Origin: Sphingomonadales bacterium 32-65-25
GTDB taxonomy: Bacteria; Pseudomonadota; Alphaproteobacteria; Sphingomonadales; Sphingomonadaceae
Length of the DNA: 64,000 nt
Direction of reading: 5' to 3'
Assembly: GCA_002280855.1 (NCBI GenBank)
Contig: NCEU01000008.1
Coordinates: forward strand, 186,001-250,000
Positions 1 through 8,193 of the stretch are shown here, in pieces. The position numbers and the translations under genes are program-made. The notes beneath the pieces were generated by a model. The model did no database searches. It worked only from the letters and a program-made list of their open reading frames with translations, and was not told where the DNA came from. How positions within the stretch are numbered: position 1 is the stretch's first letter; the number at the start of each line of letters is the position of its first letter.

Positions 1-66
1 AGCATCGAAGAAACAGCGGCGGCCATCATCAACCTGCACCAGGCGCGGTTGGAGAAACAGGCATGA
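1..66 (+). CDS. Pyruvate, phosphate dikinase regulatory protein (PPSR family), 3' end only
   Basis: Only the last 21 codons and the TGA stop lie in the window. The frame reads SIEETAAAIINLHQ and ends in LEKQA. This matches the C-terminal end typical of DUF299 bifunctional kinase/pyrophosphorylases, which end in a helix beginning SIEETAA and act on PEP synthase or pyruvate phosphate dikinase. The stop overlaps the ATG of maf (ATGATG), so the two are translationally coupled. In alphaproteobacteria this gene is usually followed by maf, aroE, coaE and dnaQ, exactly the order seen here. The identification rests on a short tail plus context. Confidence 0.7.
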   Translation, partial: SIEETAAAIINLHQARLEKQA

Positions 67-659
67 TGCTGCTGCTGGCCAGCCAGTCAGCCGCGCGGCG
101 GTCAATGTTGTACGCAGCCGGCGTGACGCACGAAGCCTTGCCGGCCCATGTCGATGAAGAGGCGATCACGGCCGGACTTGTGGCGGAGCAGGCCAGCCCC
201 GAACGCATTGCCGATGCGCTCGCCGAAGTGAAGGCGTTGAAGATCAGCCGCCAGCACCCCGGCGCATTAGTGCTGGGGGCAGACAGCGTGGTGGTCACTG
301 CCGACGGCGCCATGATCGCCAAGCCGGAAACCCGTCCGCGCGCCGAGGTGCAGTTGCGCCAGCTCGCCGGCACAACCCATCGGCTGATTTCCGCCGCGGT
401 GATCTGCGAGGGCGGCAAGCCCGTGTGGCGCAGCGCTGGTGCGGCTCGCCTGACGATGCGGCGGCTGAGTGATGACTTCATCAGCGCCTATCTGGATGCA
501 GAAGGCGATGCCGTGCTCGGCTGTGTTGGCTGTTATCGAATCGAAGCGCTGGGCGCGCAGTTGTTCACCCGCATTGATGGTGATCAGTTCGTGATACGTG
601 GTCTCCCGCTGCTTGCCGTTCTGGATTATCTGCGGGTCAGGGGAGTGCTGGCCGCATGA
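63..659 (+). CDS. maf: Maf-like nucleotide pyrophosphatase
   Basis: The 198-residue product fits the Maf/HAM1 fold family, which hydrolyses non-canonical or modified nucleoside triphosphates to monophosphates and limits their entry into nucleic acids. The family signature LASQSAARRSML is at residues 5-16. The acidic metal/catalytic motif reads GADSVVV near residue 72, where many members have GADTVV. The C-terminal half keeps the GCYRIEALGAQLF segment that is typical of Maf proteins. The ATG overlaps the stop of the preceding PPSR gene, and the stop overlaps the aroE start, so this is an operon member. Whether it prefers dTTP/UTP or m7GTP cannot be read from the sequence. Confidence 0.88.
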   Translation: MMLLLASQSAARRSMLYAAGVTHEALPAHVDEEAITAGLVAEQASPERIADALAEVKALKISRQHPGALVLGADSVVVTADGAMIAKPETRPRAEVQLRQLAGTTHRLISAAVICEGGKPVWRSAGAARLTMRRLSDDFISAYLDAEGDAVLGCVGCYRIEALGAQLFTRIDGDQFVIRGLPLLAVLDYLRVRGVLAA

Positions 660-1468
660 GGGAACCTGCCGTTGCCGGTGTGATCGGCTGGCCGATCAGC
701 CATTCGAAATCGCCACTGATCCACCGCTTCTGGCTTGGCAAGCTGGGCCTCGATGGTGATTACAGCCGCTTTCCGGTGCGGCCTGAACAACTGGGCACGT
801 TCGTGCGCGCCCTGCCCGTCATGGGCTTGCGCGGTGTGAACGTGACGGTGCCGCACAAATTGGCCGTGATGGCGCACCTGGACGGCCTGGCGCCGGAAGC
901 GGTGGCGGTGGGTGCGGTCAACACGATCGTTGTTGGCAATGACCACCGCCTGATCGGGCACAATACCGATGCCGCCGGCATCATCGGGCCGGCAGGTGCG
1001 GTCATGGCCGGGCGACCTGTGCTGGTGATTGGCAGTGGTGGCGCAGCGCGGGCTGCCGCTGCCGCCGCACGCGACAGCGGCGCTTCTGCCTTGTGGGTGA
1101 TGGCGCGCAATTACAATGCGGCGGGCGCCCTGCTGGCCGCATCTGGGTTGCCGGGCGGCGTGATGGCAATGGGCGATGTGCCGCCCGCCGATACCGGGCT
1201 GGTATTCAACGCCACGACGCTGGGCATGGCGGGCCAGCCCGAGCTCAAGATCAATCTTTCAGTGTTGCCGGCGGATGCAGTTGTGTTCGATGCCGTCTAT
1301 GTGCCGTTGGAAACTCCGTTGCTGGCCGCTGCCCATGCGCGCGGCCTGATCACCATCGATGGGCTCGACATGCTGATCGGCCAGGCCGCCGAAGCCTTCC
1401 GGCTGTTCTATGGCGCCGAACCGCCGCGCCGCTATGATGGCGAACTGCGCGCCATGCTGACCAAATGA
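656..1468 (+). CDS. aroE: Shikimate dehydrogenase (NADP+)
   Basis: The 270-residue product is full length for AroE, which reduces 3-dehydroshikimate to shikimate with NADPH in the chorismate pathway. The N-terminal shikimate-binding motif GWPISHSKSPLIH carries the SKS serines. The catalytic lysine lies in VTVPHK and the catalytic aspartate in HNTDAAG. A nucleotide-binding GSGGAARA loop follows near residue 125, and the C-terminal segment GLDMLIGQAAEAF is typical. Start and stop overlap maf and coaE by four bases each (ATGA), so it lies within one translationally coupled cluster. Confidence 0.95.
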   Translation: MREPAVAGVIGWPISHSKSPLIHRFWLGKLGLDGDYSRFPVRPEQLGTFVRALPVMGLRGVNVTVPHKLAVMAHLDGLAPEAVAVGAVNTIVVGNDHRLIGHNTDAAGIIGPAGAVMAGRPVLVIGSGGAARAAAAAARDSGASALWVMARNYNAAGALLAASGLPGGVMAMGDVPPADTGLVFNATTLGMAGQPELKINLSVLPADAVVFDAVYVPLETPLLAAAHARGLITIDGLDMLIGQAAEAFRLFYGAEPPRRYDGELRAMLTK

Positions 1469-2049
1469 GCCGCACCATCATCATCGGCCTCACCGGTTCC
1501 ATCGGCATGGGCAAATCCACCGTGGCCGCGATGTTCCGCAAACTGGGCGTGCCGGTGTTCGATGCCGATGCCGAGGTGCGGCGCGTGCAAGGGCCGGGTG
1601 GGCGGGCGCTGGCCGCCATCGAGGAGTTGTTTCCCGGCACCACCCATGAAGGCGGCCTGCACCGCGAGAAGCTGGGTGCGGCCGTGTTTGGCGATCATAC
1701 GAAACTGCGCGCGCTGGAACGGATATTGCATCCGCTGGTAGCCGAAGCGCAGAGCGAATTCCTCGGCGCGCACCGGCTGAAGCCGGCCATCGTGCTTGAT
1801 GTGCCGTTGCTGTTTGAAAAGGGCGGCTGGCGGCGTTGCCACATGACGGTGGTGGTCTCCGCGCCTTATCGCGTGCAGCGCGCCCGCGTGCTGGCCCGGC
1901 CGGGGATGACCCCGCAAAAATTCGCCGGCATCCTGAAAGGCCAGATGCCGGATCGCGAAAAACGGGCCTTGGCCGATGTAGTGATTGAAACCGGGCGTGG
2001 CCGACGGGAGACGTGGCTGGCCGTGAAGCGGTTAGTGGAAAAACTGTGA
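1465..2049 (+). CDS. coaE: Dephospho-CoA kinase
   Basis: This 194-residue protein is the last enzyme of coenzyme A synthesis and phosphorylates the 3'-hydroxyl of dephospho-CoA with ATP. The P-loop GLTGSIGMGKST is at residues 8-19, followed by the conserved VFDAD segment and the later DVPLLFE motif characteristic of CoaE. Length is normal. The ATG overlaps the aroE stop. The stop overlaps a GTG start for the following small membrane protein. Confidence 0.95.
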   Translation: MSRTIIIGLTGSIGMGKSTVAAMFRKLGVPVFDADAEVRRVQGPGGRALAAIEELFPGTTHEGGLHREKLGAAVFGDHTKLRALERILHPLVAEAQSEFLGAHRLKPAIVLDVPLLFEKGGWRRCHMTVVVSAPYRVQRARVLARPGMTPQKFAGILKGQMPDREKRALADVVIETGRGRRETWLAVKRLVEKL

Positions 2050-2423
2050 AGACGGTGTTCGGTGCGAGTGCCGGCGTGGTCGCATTCCTCGTTTGGTTTG
2101 GCACAATGTTTCTGATTCCCAATCGGAGCTGGGTAAACCTGTATGTCTGGGTTACGCTGACCAGTACATCAGTCGCCTTTGCCGCCTGGCCGTTTTGGCG
2201 CCACCGAGCCCGCTTTCCACTGTGGCAAAGCTTGGCCGGGATAGCGTTGGCGCATGTCGGATTGTTTGCGATTGTCGGCCTGGATCTGCCTAACCCTACT
2301 AGTAGGGGAAAGGGATTGTTGCAGCTGTCGATGCTTGGTCACTGTTTTCTGTGCTGGCTCGTAATGACTGCGATATTCTATGCTTGGCACCGTCAATGGC
2401 CGTGGAAGATATCGGACGGCTGA
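2046..2423 (+). CDS. Hypothetical four-helix membrane protein
   Basis: I do not recognise a family. The GTG at 2046 overlaps the coaE TGA (GTGA), which is the most likely start and gives 125 residues. A longer frame would begin inside coaE at 2013. The product is almost entirely hydrophobic, with four predicted membrane helices near residues 3-22, 28-48, 58-78 and 90-112 and short polar loops containing HRAR and PTSRGKG. It sits between coaE and dnaQ, two genes that are usually adjacent in this cluster. Codon use looks slightly less GC-rich than its neighbours, compatible with a later insertion, but I have not measured it. Function unknown. Confidence 0.6.
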   Translation: MKTVFGASAGVVAFLVWFGTMFLIPNRSWVNLYVWVTLTSTSVAFAAWPFWRHRARFPLWQSLAGIALAHVGLFAIVGLDLPNPTSRGKGLLQLSMLGHCFLCWLVMTAIFYAWHRQWPWKISDG

Positions 2424-2480
2424 CGCCTTCTGCGGCACCGCAAGGCTTGCCCCGCGCCGCCCAATCGCTACATGGGGCCC

Positions 2481-3146
2481 ATGCGCGAAATCGTCTGGGA
2501 CACGGAAACCACCGGCATCATGCCAGGGGATGGCCATCGAATCGTCGAGATCGGTGCGGTGGAGATGATCAACCGCATGGTGACGGGCCGCACCTTCCAC
2601 ACCTATGTCGATCCGCAGCGGCCAATGCCCAAGGATGCGGAACGCGTGCATGGGCTGTCGAGCGACTTTCTCACGGGGCAGCCCATTTTTGAACAGGTGG
2701 TTGATGGCTTCCTGGAATTCATCGGCGATGCGCCGCTGGTCGCCCACAATGCCGCCTTCGACATGGAGTTCCTCAACTGGGAACTGAAGCGTGCCGGGAT
2801 GCCGATCGTGCCGATGACCCGCGCCATCGACACGCTGGAGATCAGCCGCAAGGCCAACCCGGGCGCCAAGCACACGCTGGATGCGCTGTGCACCCGCTAT
2901 GGCATTGATCTTTCAGCACGCACCAAGCATGGCGCACTCCTCGATGCCGAACTGCTCGCCCGTGTCTATATCGAGTTAACCGGAGGCCGTCAGATCGGAT
3001 TCGACCTTGCAACCGACACGGCTGGGGAGGACACTCCTTACGAGCGGGTGAGTCTGGCCGCACGGGCCCACAATGCCAGCGAGGAGGAGCTGGCGCGGCA
3101 TGCCAGTTTCGTGGCCGGCCTGAAGGACCCGCTCTGGCTGTCGTGA
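2481..3146 (+). CDS. dnaQ: DNA polymerase III epsilon subunit (3'-5' proofreading exonuclease)
   Basis: DnaQ proofreads for the replicative polymerase by removing misincorporated nucleotides. All three DEDDh exonuclease motifs are present: DTETTG at the N terminus (ExoI), HNAAFDMEFLN near residue 90 (ExoII) and HGALLDAELLA near residue 150 (ExoIII). I chose the second ATG (2481, MREIVWDTET) because family members begin with this sequence; the ATG at 2472 would add three residues. Length is about 221 residues. The C-terminal tail should bind the alpha subunit but shows no clear clamp-binding motif to me. Confidence 0.93.
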   Translation: MREIVWDTETTGIMPGDGHRIVEIGAVEMINRMVTGRTFHTYVDPQRPMPKDAERVHGLSSDFLTGQPIFEQVVDGFLEFIGDAPLVAHNAAFDMEFLNWELKRAGMPIVPMTRAIDTLEISRKANPGAKHTLDALCTRYGIDLSARTKHGALLDAELLARVYIELTGGRQIGFDLATDTAGEDTPYERVSLAARAHNASEEELARHASFVAGLKDPLWLS

Positions 3147-3188
3147 CACCATTGACGGTGTGCACGGCCGAGTGAGGAGACAAGAAGC

Positions 3189-3818
3189 ATGGATATCCGG
3201 ATTTCAGGGCACCAGGTTGATACCGGGGCTGCCTTTGGCGATCATGTGCGCGAACGATTGAGTGCGATGGTGGCGAAATATTTCCCGCGCGCCCTCTCTG
3301 CTCATGTCACGCTGGGCCCGGCCCCATATGGCCATTTCGCGTGCGATATCGTGATGCACGTCATGGCCGACCTGATCCTGAAGGGATCGGCGCGCGCCGG
3401 TGATGCGCATATTGCTTTCGATGCCGCCGCCGAACGCATCGACAAGCAACTGCGCCGTTACATGCGTCGGCTGAAGGATCGGCACTCCCCGGCCGCCGGG
3501 CGGACTGCACCGCCGCTGGCCGAACTGCAACCGCTCGATAATGCCGAATACAAGGTATTTGCTGCCGCGCCCGAAGATGCCGAACCGGAAGGCGATGCGC
3601 CGCTGATCATCGCCGAAACCCGCGTCGATATTCCCACCACCAGCGTCAGTGATGCCGTGATGATGCTTGACTTGCGCAACACGACAGCCTTGTTGTTCGT
3701 CAACAGCGCCACCGGCGCGCACAACATGGTCTATCGCCGGGAAGACGGCACCATTGGCTGGGTCGAACCCCGTGCCGATGCTGCCGACCGCCCGCGCGAA
3801 ATCGCACTGGCAGGATAG
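3189..3818 (+). CDS. hpf: Ribosome hibernation promoting factor, long form
   Basis: The product is 209 residues. It has an N-terminal S30AE/YfiA domain (about 1-110) that binds the 30S decoding region, and a C-terminal HPF domain (about 145-205) that dimerises ribosomes into 100S particles. The C-terminal domain carries the typical pattern VDIPTTSVSDAVMMLDL followed by NMVYRREDGTIGW. Long-form Hpf is the form used by bacteria that lack Rmf. An AGGAG sits nine bases before the ATG (3175-3179). ptsN begins seven bases after its stop, matching the conserved hpf-ptsN pair. Confidence 0.93.
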   Translation: MDIRISGHQVDTGAAFGDHVRERLSAMVAKYFPRALSAHVTLGPAPYGHFACDIVMHVMADLILKGSARAGDAHIAFDAAAERIDKQLRRYMRRLKDRHSPAAGRTAPPLAELQPLDNAEYKVFAAAPEDAEPEGDAPLIIAETRVDIPTTSVSDAVMMLDLRNTTALLFVNSATGAHNMVYRREDGTIGWVEPRADAADRPREIALAG

Positions 3819-3825
3819 AACGGCA

Positions 3826-4308
3826 ATGAATGCAGTATCTCAGGCTCCCGGCTTCGCCGGGTTGGTGCCGACCGGCGGGGTGATTCCCGAACTGCCGGTC
3901 CTGTCCAAGGATGCGGCATTGTTGACGCTGGCCCGCCATTCCGCTGATCTGGTGGGCCAGTCTGCCCTGCTCATCCACGAACGCCTGCGCACCCGCGAGG
4001 CGCTGGGCCCCACCGGGTTCGGCGGCGGCGTGGCCATCCCGCATGCGCGCCTGGCCGGCTTGGCCGATTGTGTGGCGCTGGTGGCGCGCCTGCCGCAGCC
4101 GATCGATTGGGGCGCCGTGGATGGCCAGCCGGTGGATCTGCTGGTGCTGCTGCTGTCGCCCGAAGGCGCCGGCGCTGATCATCTGAAGGCCCTTGCCCGC
4201 ATCAGCCGGGCACTGCGCGATCCTGAAGCGGTGCCGGCGCTGCGTGCGGCCGGTACCGCCGAAGCCATAATGGCCGCGCTGGCGGGCCAAACGGCCGTCG
4301 CCGCCTGA
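3826..4308 (+). CDS. ptsN: PTS IIA-like nitrogen regulatory protein (EIIA-Ntr)
   Basis: PtsN is the terminal phosphoacceptor of the nitrogen phosphotransferase system (PtsP-PtsO-PtsN), a regulatory rather than transport chain that couples nitrogen and potassium status. The open frame extends upstream inside hpf, but the ATG at 3826 gives the usual length of 160 residues. The phosphorylatable histidine lies in GFGGGVAIPHARL near residue 69. The remainder shows the ordinary PTS EIIA type-2 pattern, including LVLLLSPEGAGADHLK. It follows hpf closely, as in most proteobacteria, although rpoN and lptB lie 11 kb away. Confidence 0.92.
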   Translation: MNAVSQAPGFAGLVPTGGVIPELPVLSKDAALLTLARHSADLVGQSALLIHERLRTREALGPTGFGGGVAIPHARLAGLADCVALVARLPQPIDWGAVDGQPVDLLVLLLSPEGAGADHLKALARISRALRDPEAVPALRAAGTAEAIMAALAGQTAVAA

Positions 4309-4309
4309 C

Positions 4310-4648
4310 GTGCATGAATATGGCCCTCTGCCCCGGCTGGCCAGCCGGGTGCGGGTCGATGCGCTGATCCGCCGGGTCAACAGCGCCGGTGGCTTTGGCA
4401 CGGTGCTGGCGCGCGGCGATGACGAAGCCGGTGCCATTGCCGTCGTTACACGTGATGCCGGCGAGGAAGCACTGCGCGCCGCGGTGCTGGGTGCGGGTGG
4501 CCGCTATGAATTTGCCGAACTGGCGCGCGGGCCAGACGTGCCGGCCTGGATCGAACGCGCCCGCCGTCGCGACCCCGATCTGTGGGTGATCGAACTGGAT
4601 ATCCCGCAGGCAGGGCAGTTCGTCGCCGAAATGCTCGACGGCGGTTGA
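4310..4648 (+). CDS. DUF1491 family protein
   Basis: This 112-residue soluble protein resembles the DUF1491 family, which is largely confined to alphaproteobacteria. The recognisable parts are the start LASRVRVDALIRRVN, the central GGRYEFAEL region, and the C-terminal RRRDPDLWVIELDIP followed by an FVAEML helix. It starts with GTG one base after the ptsN stop, so it is probably co-transcribed with hpf-ptsN. No catalytic motif is visible and no function is established for the family that I can cite. Confidence 0.72.
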   Translation: MHEYGPLPRLASRVRVDALIRRVNSAGGFGTVLARGDDEAGAIAVVTRDAGEEALRAAVLGAGGRYEFAELARGPDVPAWIERARRRDPDLWVIELDIPQAGQFVAEMLDGG

Positions 4649-4681
4649 TTGCCCTGCCGCACATACGCTTCAACACTCACT

Positions 4682-5248
4682 ATGGTTTCACAGGCTCTTC
4701 ATGGCATCGGCAAGGCGGCAGCGCGTATCGCTGCAGTGTTGCTGTTCGCCGTCGCTGGCCCGGCACTCGCCGAAACCAGCCTGCCGGTTTTGCCCGGCGA
4801 AGATGATCGCGTGATGGCCGAAACCGCGGCCTCGGCACCTGCTGGCCTGCCCGCGCTGGTGCAGATGGTTGCCGCTGCGCCTGCCGCTGCCGCCAGTGAT
4901 GCCGAGCTGGATTGCCTGGCCACCGCCGTGTGGTTCGAAAGCCGCGGTGAAACCCTGGAAGGCCAGTTGGCCGTCGCCCAGGCCGTGGTCAACCGCGCCA
5001 AGTCCGGCCGCTGGGGCAAGGGCATGTGCGGCGTGATCAAGGCGCCGCGCCAGTTCAACTTCAACGCTGCCCGCGTCCAGCGCTCCACCGCCACTTTCAC
5101 CACCGCGTTGGCCGTGGCCCGTATCGCCGCCGCCGGCCTGTGGCACGATATTGCTGAAGGTGCCCACAGCTTCCATTCTGCCCGCCTCAATCCCGGCTGG
5201 CGCCTCGCCCGTGTGGCGAAGATCGGCAATCACGTCTTCTATCGTTGA
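4682..5248 (+). CDS. Cell wall hydrolase, SleB/Hydrolase_2 family, exported
   Basis: The domain at about residues 75-188 has the SleB-type pattern. It contains the catalytic-glutamate motif AVWFESRGE, then GQLAVAQAVVNR, the cysteine of GMCGVI, QFNF, and the closing HSFHSA and IGNHVFYR. Family members are lytic enzymes that cleave peptidoglycan, originally studied as spore cortex hydrolases but widespread in non-sporulating alphaproteobacteria. The ATG at 4682 gives a signal peptide (GKAAARIAAVLLFAVAGPALA), so it acts in the periplasm. A TTG at 4649 could extend the frame but would spoil the signal peptide. An Ala/Pro-rich linker separates signal and domain. Confidence 0.85.
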   Translation: MVSQALHGIGKAAARIAAVLLFAVAGPALAETSLPVLPGEDDRVMAETAASAPAGLPALVQMVAAAPAAAASDAELDCLATAVWFESRGETLEGQLAVAQAVVNRAKSGRWGKGMCGVIKAPRQFNFNAARVQRSTATFTTALAVARIAAAGLWHDIAEGAHSFHSARLNPGWRLARVAKIGNHVFYR

Positions 5249-5281
5249 CGTGCTGGCCCTGCGGGGCTTTATGTTCCCTCA

Positions 5282-5767
5282 ATGTTCCGACAGAACTGCG
5301 CGATGGTGCATGATCTTTCTGCAACCGACGTGCTGCGCGGCACCTGCCGCTGGCTGTTGCGCGCCGGGGTGAGCCCGCTCGCCGAAGTGCCGCTTGCCGG
5401 GGGCCGCCGGGCCGATATCCTGGGTGTGGATGCTGCCGGCCGCCTGACGCTTGTCGAGATCAAGATCAGCCTTGCGGATCTGCGCGGCGACCGCAAATGG
5501 CCGGATTATCTTGATCATTGTGACCGCTTCTTCTGGGCGGTGCCCGCCGGCCTGCCGATGGGCGATCTCCACACCCCAGCCTTCCGGCCAGAGCAGACCG
5601 GGCTCATCGTGGCCGATCGCTTTGATGCCGAAGCCGTGCGCGAGGCGCCATGGCGGCCATTGAACCCTGCCCGGCGCAAGGCAATCACGCTCGCTCTTGC
5701 ACGCCGTGCCGCGCATCGCTGGTTGAGCCTTGTCGATCCGGAAAGCGCGTTGCTCGGTTACGATTGA
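5282..5767 (+). CDS. mmcB: MmcB family DNA repair protein, putative endonuclease
   Basis: The 161-residue product looks like MmcB, an alphaproteobacterial SOS/DNA-repair-associated protein with a restriction-endonuclease-like fold. The PD-(D/E)XK-type core is visible: RRADILGVD supplies the aspartate and TLVEIKISLADLRGDRKWPDY supplies the E-x-K pair. A DHCDRFFWAVP segment, typical of the family, follows. The ATG at 5282 is used here; a second ATG at 5303 is possible. Its 3' end overlaps the convergent DUF885 gene by ten bases. Confidence 0.8.
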   Translation: MFRQNCAMVHDLSATDVLRGTCRWLLRAGVSPLAEVPLAGGRRADILGVDAAGRLTLVEIKISLADLRGDRKWPDYLDHCDRFFWAVPAGLPMGDLHTPAFRPEQTGLIVADRFDAEAVREAPWRPLNPARRKAITLALARRAAHRWLSLVDPESALLGYD

Positions 5768-7548
5768 TCCGGCCGGCCACCACCGGCTGCAATCCAGCCG
5801 CGCACCTTTGTTTCCAGCACCGCCAGCGGCAGCGCGCCTGTATCAAGGCAGACCTCATGGAAATCGCGCACATCGAACTTTGACCCCAGCGCAGCGGCGG
5901 CCTCGCGGCGCAGGCGGGCAAAGGTCAGCTCGCCGATCTTGTAGGCACAGGCCTGGCCTGGCTGCGCGATATAGCGATCAATTTCCACCGCCACGTCGCG
6001 CGGCGCCATCGATGTGTTGGCCAGCATATAAGCGATGGCGCGATCCCGGCTCCAGCCAAAGGCGTGCAGGCCGGTATCAACCACCAGCCGCACGGCGCGC
6101 AACATCTCCATGTCGAGATGCCCGAACCAGGCCCAGGGATTGGCGAACATGCCCAGTTCACGGCCCAGGGATTCGGCATAAAGCCCCCAGCCTTCGCTGT
6201 AGGCGGTGCTTCCGCCGCGCTTGAGGGTGTCGGGCAGCCGCTTGTCTTCGTTGACCAGCGTCACCTGATAATGATGGCCGGGGATGCCTTCGTGCAGCGT
6301 CAGCGTTTCCAGCGTGGGGATCGGCCGCGTATCAAGCATCGCCATGTTGAAGAACAAGATGCCCGGCGACACGCCATCGGGCGGACCGGCGCGATAATAG
6401 CCAGTGCCGCGCTGCCCGCCCAGGGCCGGCAGCGGCGCAACCTTGAACGGAGCGGATGGCCGGCGGTGGAACAGGCGCGGCATGGCGGGCCAGATGCGGG
6501 ATTCGATCTCGGCAAAGCGGGCAATGAGCTCGTCTTGGGTCTTGCAGTAGAATTTCGGATCGGTGCGGACATGTTCGAACAACGACTTCAGGTCGCCCGT
6601 CCAGCCCAGTTGCTTTCGCACGGTTTCAAATTCACCGCGGATGCGCGCCACTTCTGCAAGGCCCAGATCATGGATGGCCTGCGCCGCCATCGGGATGGTG
6701 GTGTGGCGCTCCAGCTCGAACGCATAAAGCCTGTCTCCATCCTTCGTTGCCGATCGGCCCGGGCCAACCGGCGTGGCCGGCAGATAGCTGCTGGCGAGAA
6801 AGTCCCGCCAGCGCGCATAGGCGGGCAGCACAGATCCTTTGACCAAGCCCATATAGTCCGCCTGCCAGCGTGACGTGCTGCTGGCCAGCACCGGCGGCAT
6901 GCGCCCGATGGCGGCCATGAACGGCGTCTGGTCTGCCGGCAGCGCCAGCATGGCCTCCACCTGTTTCAGCACATTTTCCACCAGCACCCGTGATTGCACA
7001 TGGCCGCTGGCCAGGCCTTCCTTCAGGCGTACGATGGCGCCGTCCATGTGCCCGGCGAACAGCCGCAGCCGCTCCAGCCCTGCGGCATAATCCGCCTCTG
7101 TTTCGAACAGCGCGCCGGGGCCGGCGACGAAATCCGGCAACTCCACGTGCAGCCCGAAACTGGGATTCAGCGCCAGCCGGCGTTGAATGGCGAACAGGCC
7201 GCTGTCATGCAACTGGATCGCCTGCTGCACACTGCGGGCAAACACGTCGTAGGCGATGCGCTCGGCCGGGGTCAACGCGGCTCGGTCGATGCCCGCAAGC
7301 TCGGCTGCTGCCTGCCGCTTGTTGGCCAGCGTGGCTGTCGCCCATTCGTCTGATAGCGGATCGATGAACACCGGCTCCCCGGCCGGGCGGCGGCGTCCCG
7401 GCGAGCCGGTGGGCGACAGCGCGGCATCGGCTTGGGCGGCACGGGCCAGCAGATCAGCCAGCTTGGCCGAGGCCGTGGCCCCGAAACCAAGCGCAGGAGC
7501 GGCGGGCAGTGCGACCAACAGGCCAAGCGTGGTGCGACGGTTCAGCAT
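5758..7548 (-). CDS. DUF885 family protein, putative exported zinc metallopeptidase
   Basis: The 596-residue protein belongs to the DUF885 family, large helical proteins resembling zinc peptidases. The metal-binding motif is seen as LHEGIPGHHYQV near residue 425. The N terminus begins MLNRRTTLGLLVALPAAP, a hydrophobic signal with paired arginines that could be Tat- or Sec-type. The C-terminal segment CAYKIGELTFARLRREA is shared with a second DUF885 gene at the right edge of the window. Substrate is unknown; related proteins are thought to be carboxypeptidase-like. It lies 93 bp downstream of regA on the same strand. Confidence 0.85.
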   Translation of the reverse strand: MLNRRTTLGLLVALPAAPALGFGATASAKLADLLARAAQADAALSPTGSPGRRRPAGEPVFIDPLSDEWATATLANKRQAAAELAGIDRAALTPAERIAYDVFARSVQQAIQLHDSGLFAIQRRLALNPSFGLHVELPDFVAGPGALFETEADYAAGLERLRLFAGHMDGAIVRLKEGLASGHVQSRVLVENVLKQVEAMLALPADQTPFMAAIGRMPPVLASSTSRWQADYMGLVKGSVLPAYARWRDFLASSYLPATPVGPGRSATKDGDRLYAFELERHTTIPMAAQAIHDLGLAEVARIRGEFETVRKQLGWTGDLKSLFEHVRTDPKFYCKTQDELIARFAEIESRIWPAMPRLFHRRPSAPFKVAPLPALGGQRGTGYYRAGPPDGVSPGILFFNMAMLDTRPIPTLETLTLHEGIPGHHYQVTLVNEDKRLPDTLKRGGSTAYSEGWGLYAESLGRELGMFANPWAWFGHLDMEMLRAVRLVVDTGLHAFGWSRDRAIAYMLANTSMAPRDVAVEIDRYIAQPGQACAYKIGELTFARLRREAAAALGSKFDVRDFHEVCLDTGALPLAVLETKVRGWIAAGGGRPDQS

Positions 7549-7641
7549 GGCTGCATGGAAGCAGCATGCCGCAGATTTGGAAAGGGGCTTCCGACGCGTG
7601 ACGTCGAACGGCCTCCGGGCAAGGTGCCGCCCCGCTGCGAC

Positions 7642-8193
7642 TTACTTCGGGCTGCGCTTTGCTAGGATCCGCTGCAAGGTGCGCCGGTGCATTTTCAGCC
7701 GCCGCGCGGTTTCCGACACATTGCGATCGCACAGTTCATACACACGCTGGATATGCTCCCAGCGCACGCGATCGGCCGACATCGGTTCCGGCGGCGCTTC
7801 CGGGCGGGAGCTGCCATCGGCGGAGAGGGCGCGCACAATGTCTTCCGGATCGGCCGGCTTGGCCAGATAATCGATGGCGCCAGCCTTCACGGCTGCAACG
7901 GCGGTGGCGAGATTGCCATAACCGGTGAGCATGACAACGCGCACATCCGGGCTCATCGCGCGCAGTTCGGCAACGAGATCGAGGCCGTTGCCGTCTTCCA
8001 GACGCATGTCGACGACAGCATGGGCGGGCTTCAGGCGAGCGGCTTCCACCCGTGCTTCCTGCAGGCTGCCAACCGACGTGACGGCAAAGCCCTTGCGCGC
8101 CAGCAGCACGGAAAGACGCTGCCGGAAGGGGGCATCATCGTCCACCAGCAACAGCGGGCGGCCCTCGGTCTCCGGTACACTGGCCATGGTCAT
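7642..8193 (-). CDS. regA: RegA/ActR/PrrA-type redox response regulator
   Basis: The 183-residue protein has a receiver domain (about 10-130) with the phosphoacceptor aspartate in VVDMRLEDGNGLDL, the acidic pair LLLVDDD and the lysine in DYLAKPADPEDI. A short Fis-type helix-turn-helix follows at the C terminus (HIQRVYELCDRNVSETARR, then MHRRTLQRIL). This HTH is nearly invariant in RegA/ActR/PrrA proteins, which control respiration, photosynthesis, carbon and nitrogen fixation according to redox state. Its ATG overlaps the regB stop (ATGA), so the pair is co-translated. Confidence 0.93.
   Translation of the reverse strand: MTMASVPETEGRPLLLVDDDAPFRQRLSVLLARKGFAVTSVGSLQEARVEAARLKPAHAVVDMRLEDGNGLDLVAELRAMSPDVRVVMLTGYGNLATAVAAVKAGAIDYLAKPADPEDIVRALSADGSSRPEAPPEPMSADRVRWEHIQRVYELCDRNVSETARRLKMHRRTLQRILAKRSPK

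Noticed and set aside
2099..2114. TGGCAC as a possible sigma-54 -24 element
   Set aside because: The TTGC of a -12 element is missing at the right distance and it lies within a coding region.
5255..5270. GC hairpin followed by TTT after the cell wall hydrolase gene
   Set aside because: Stem is only about four base pairs and the T run is short, so it is not a convincing terminator.
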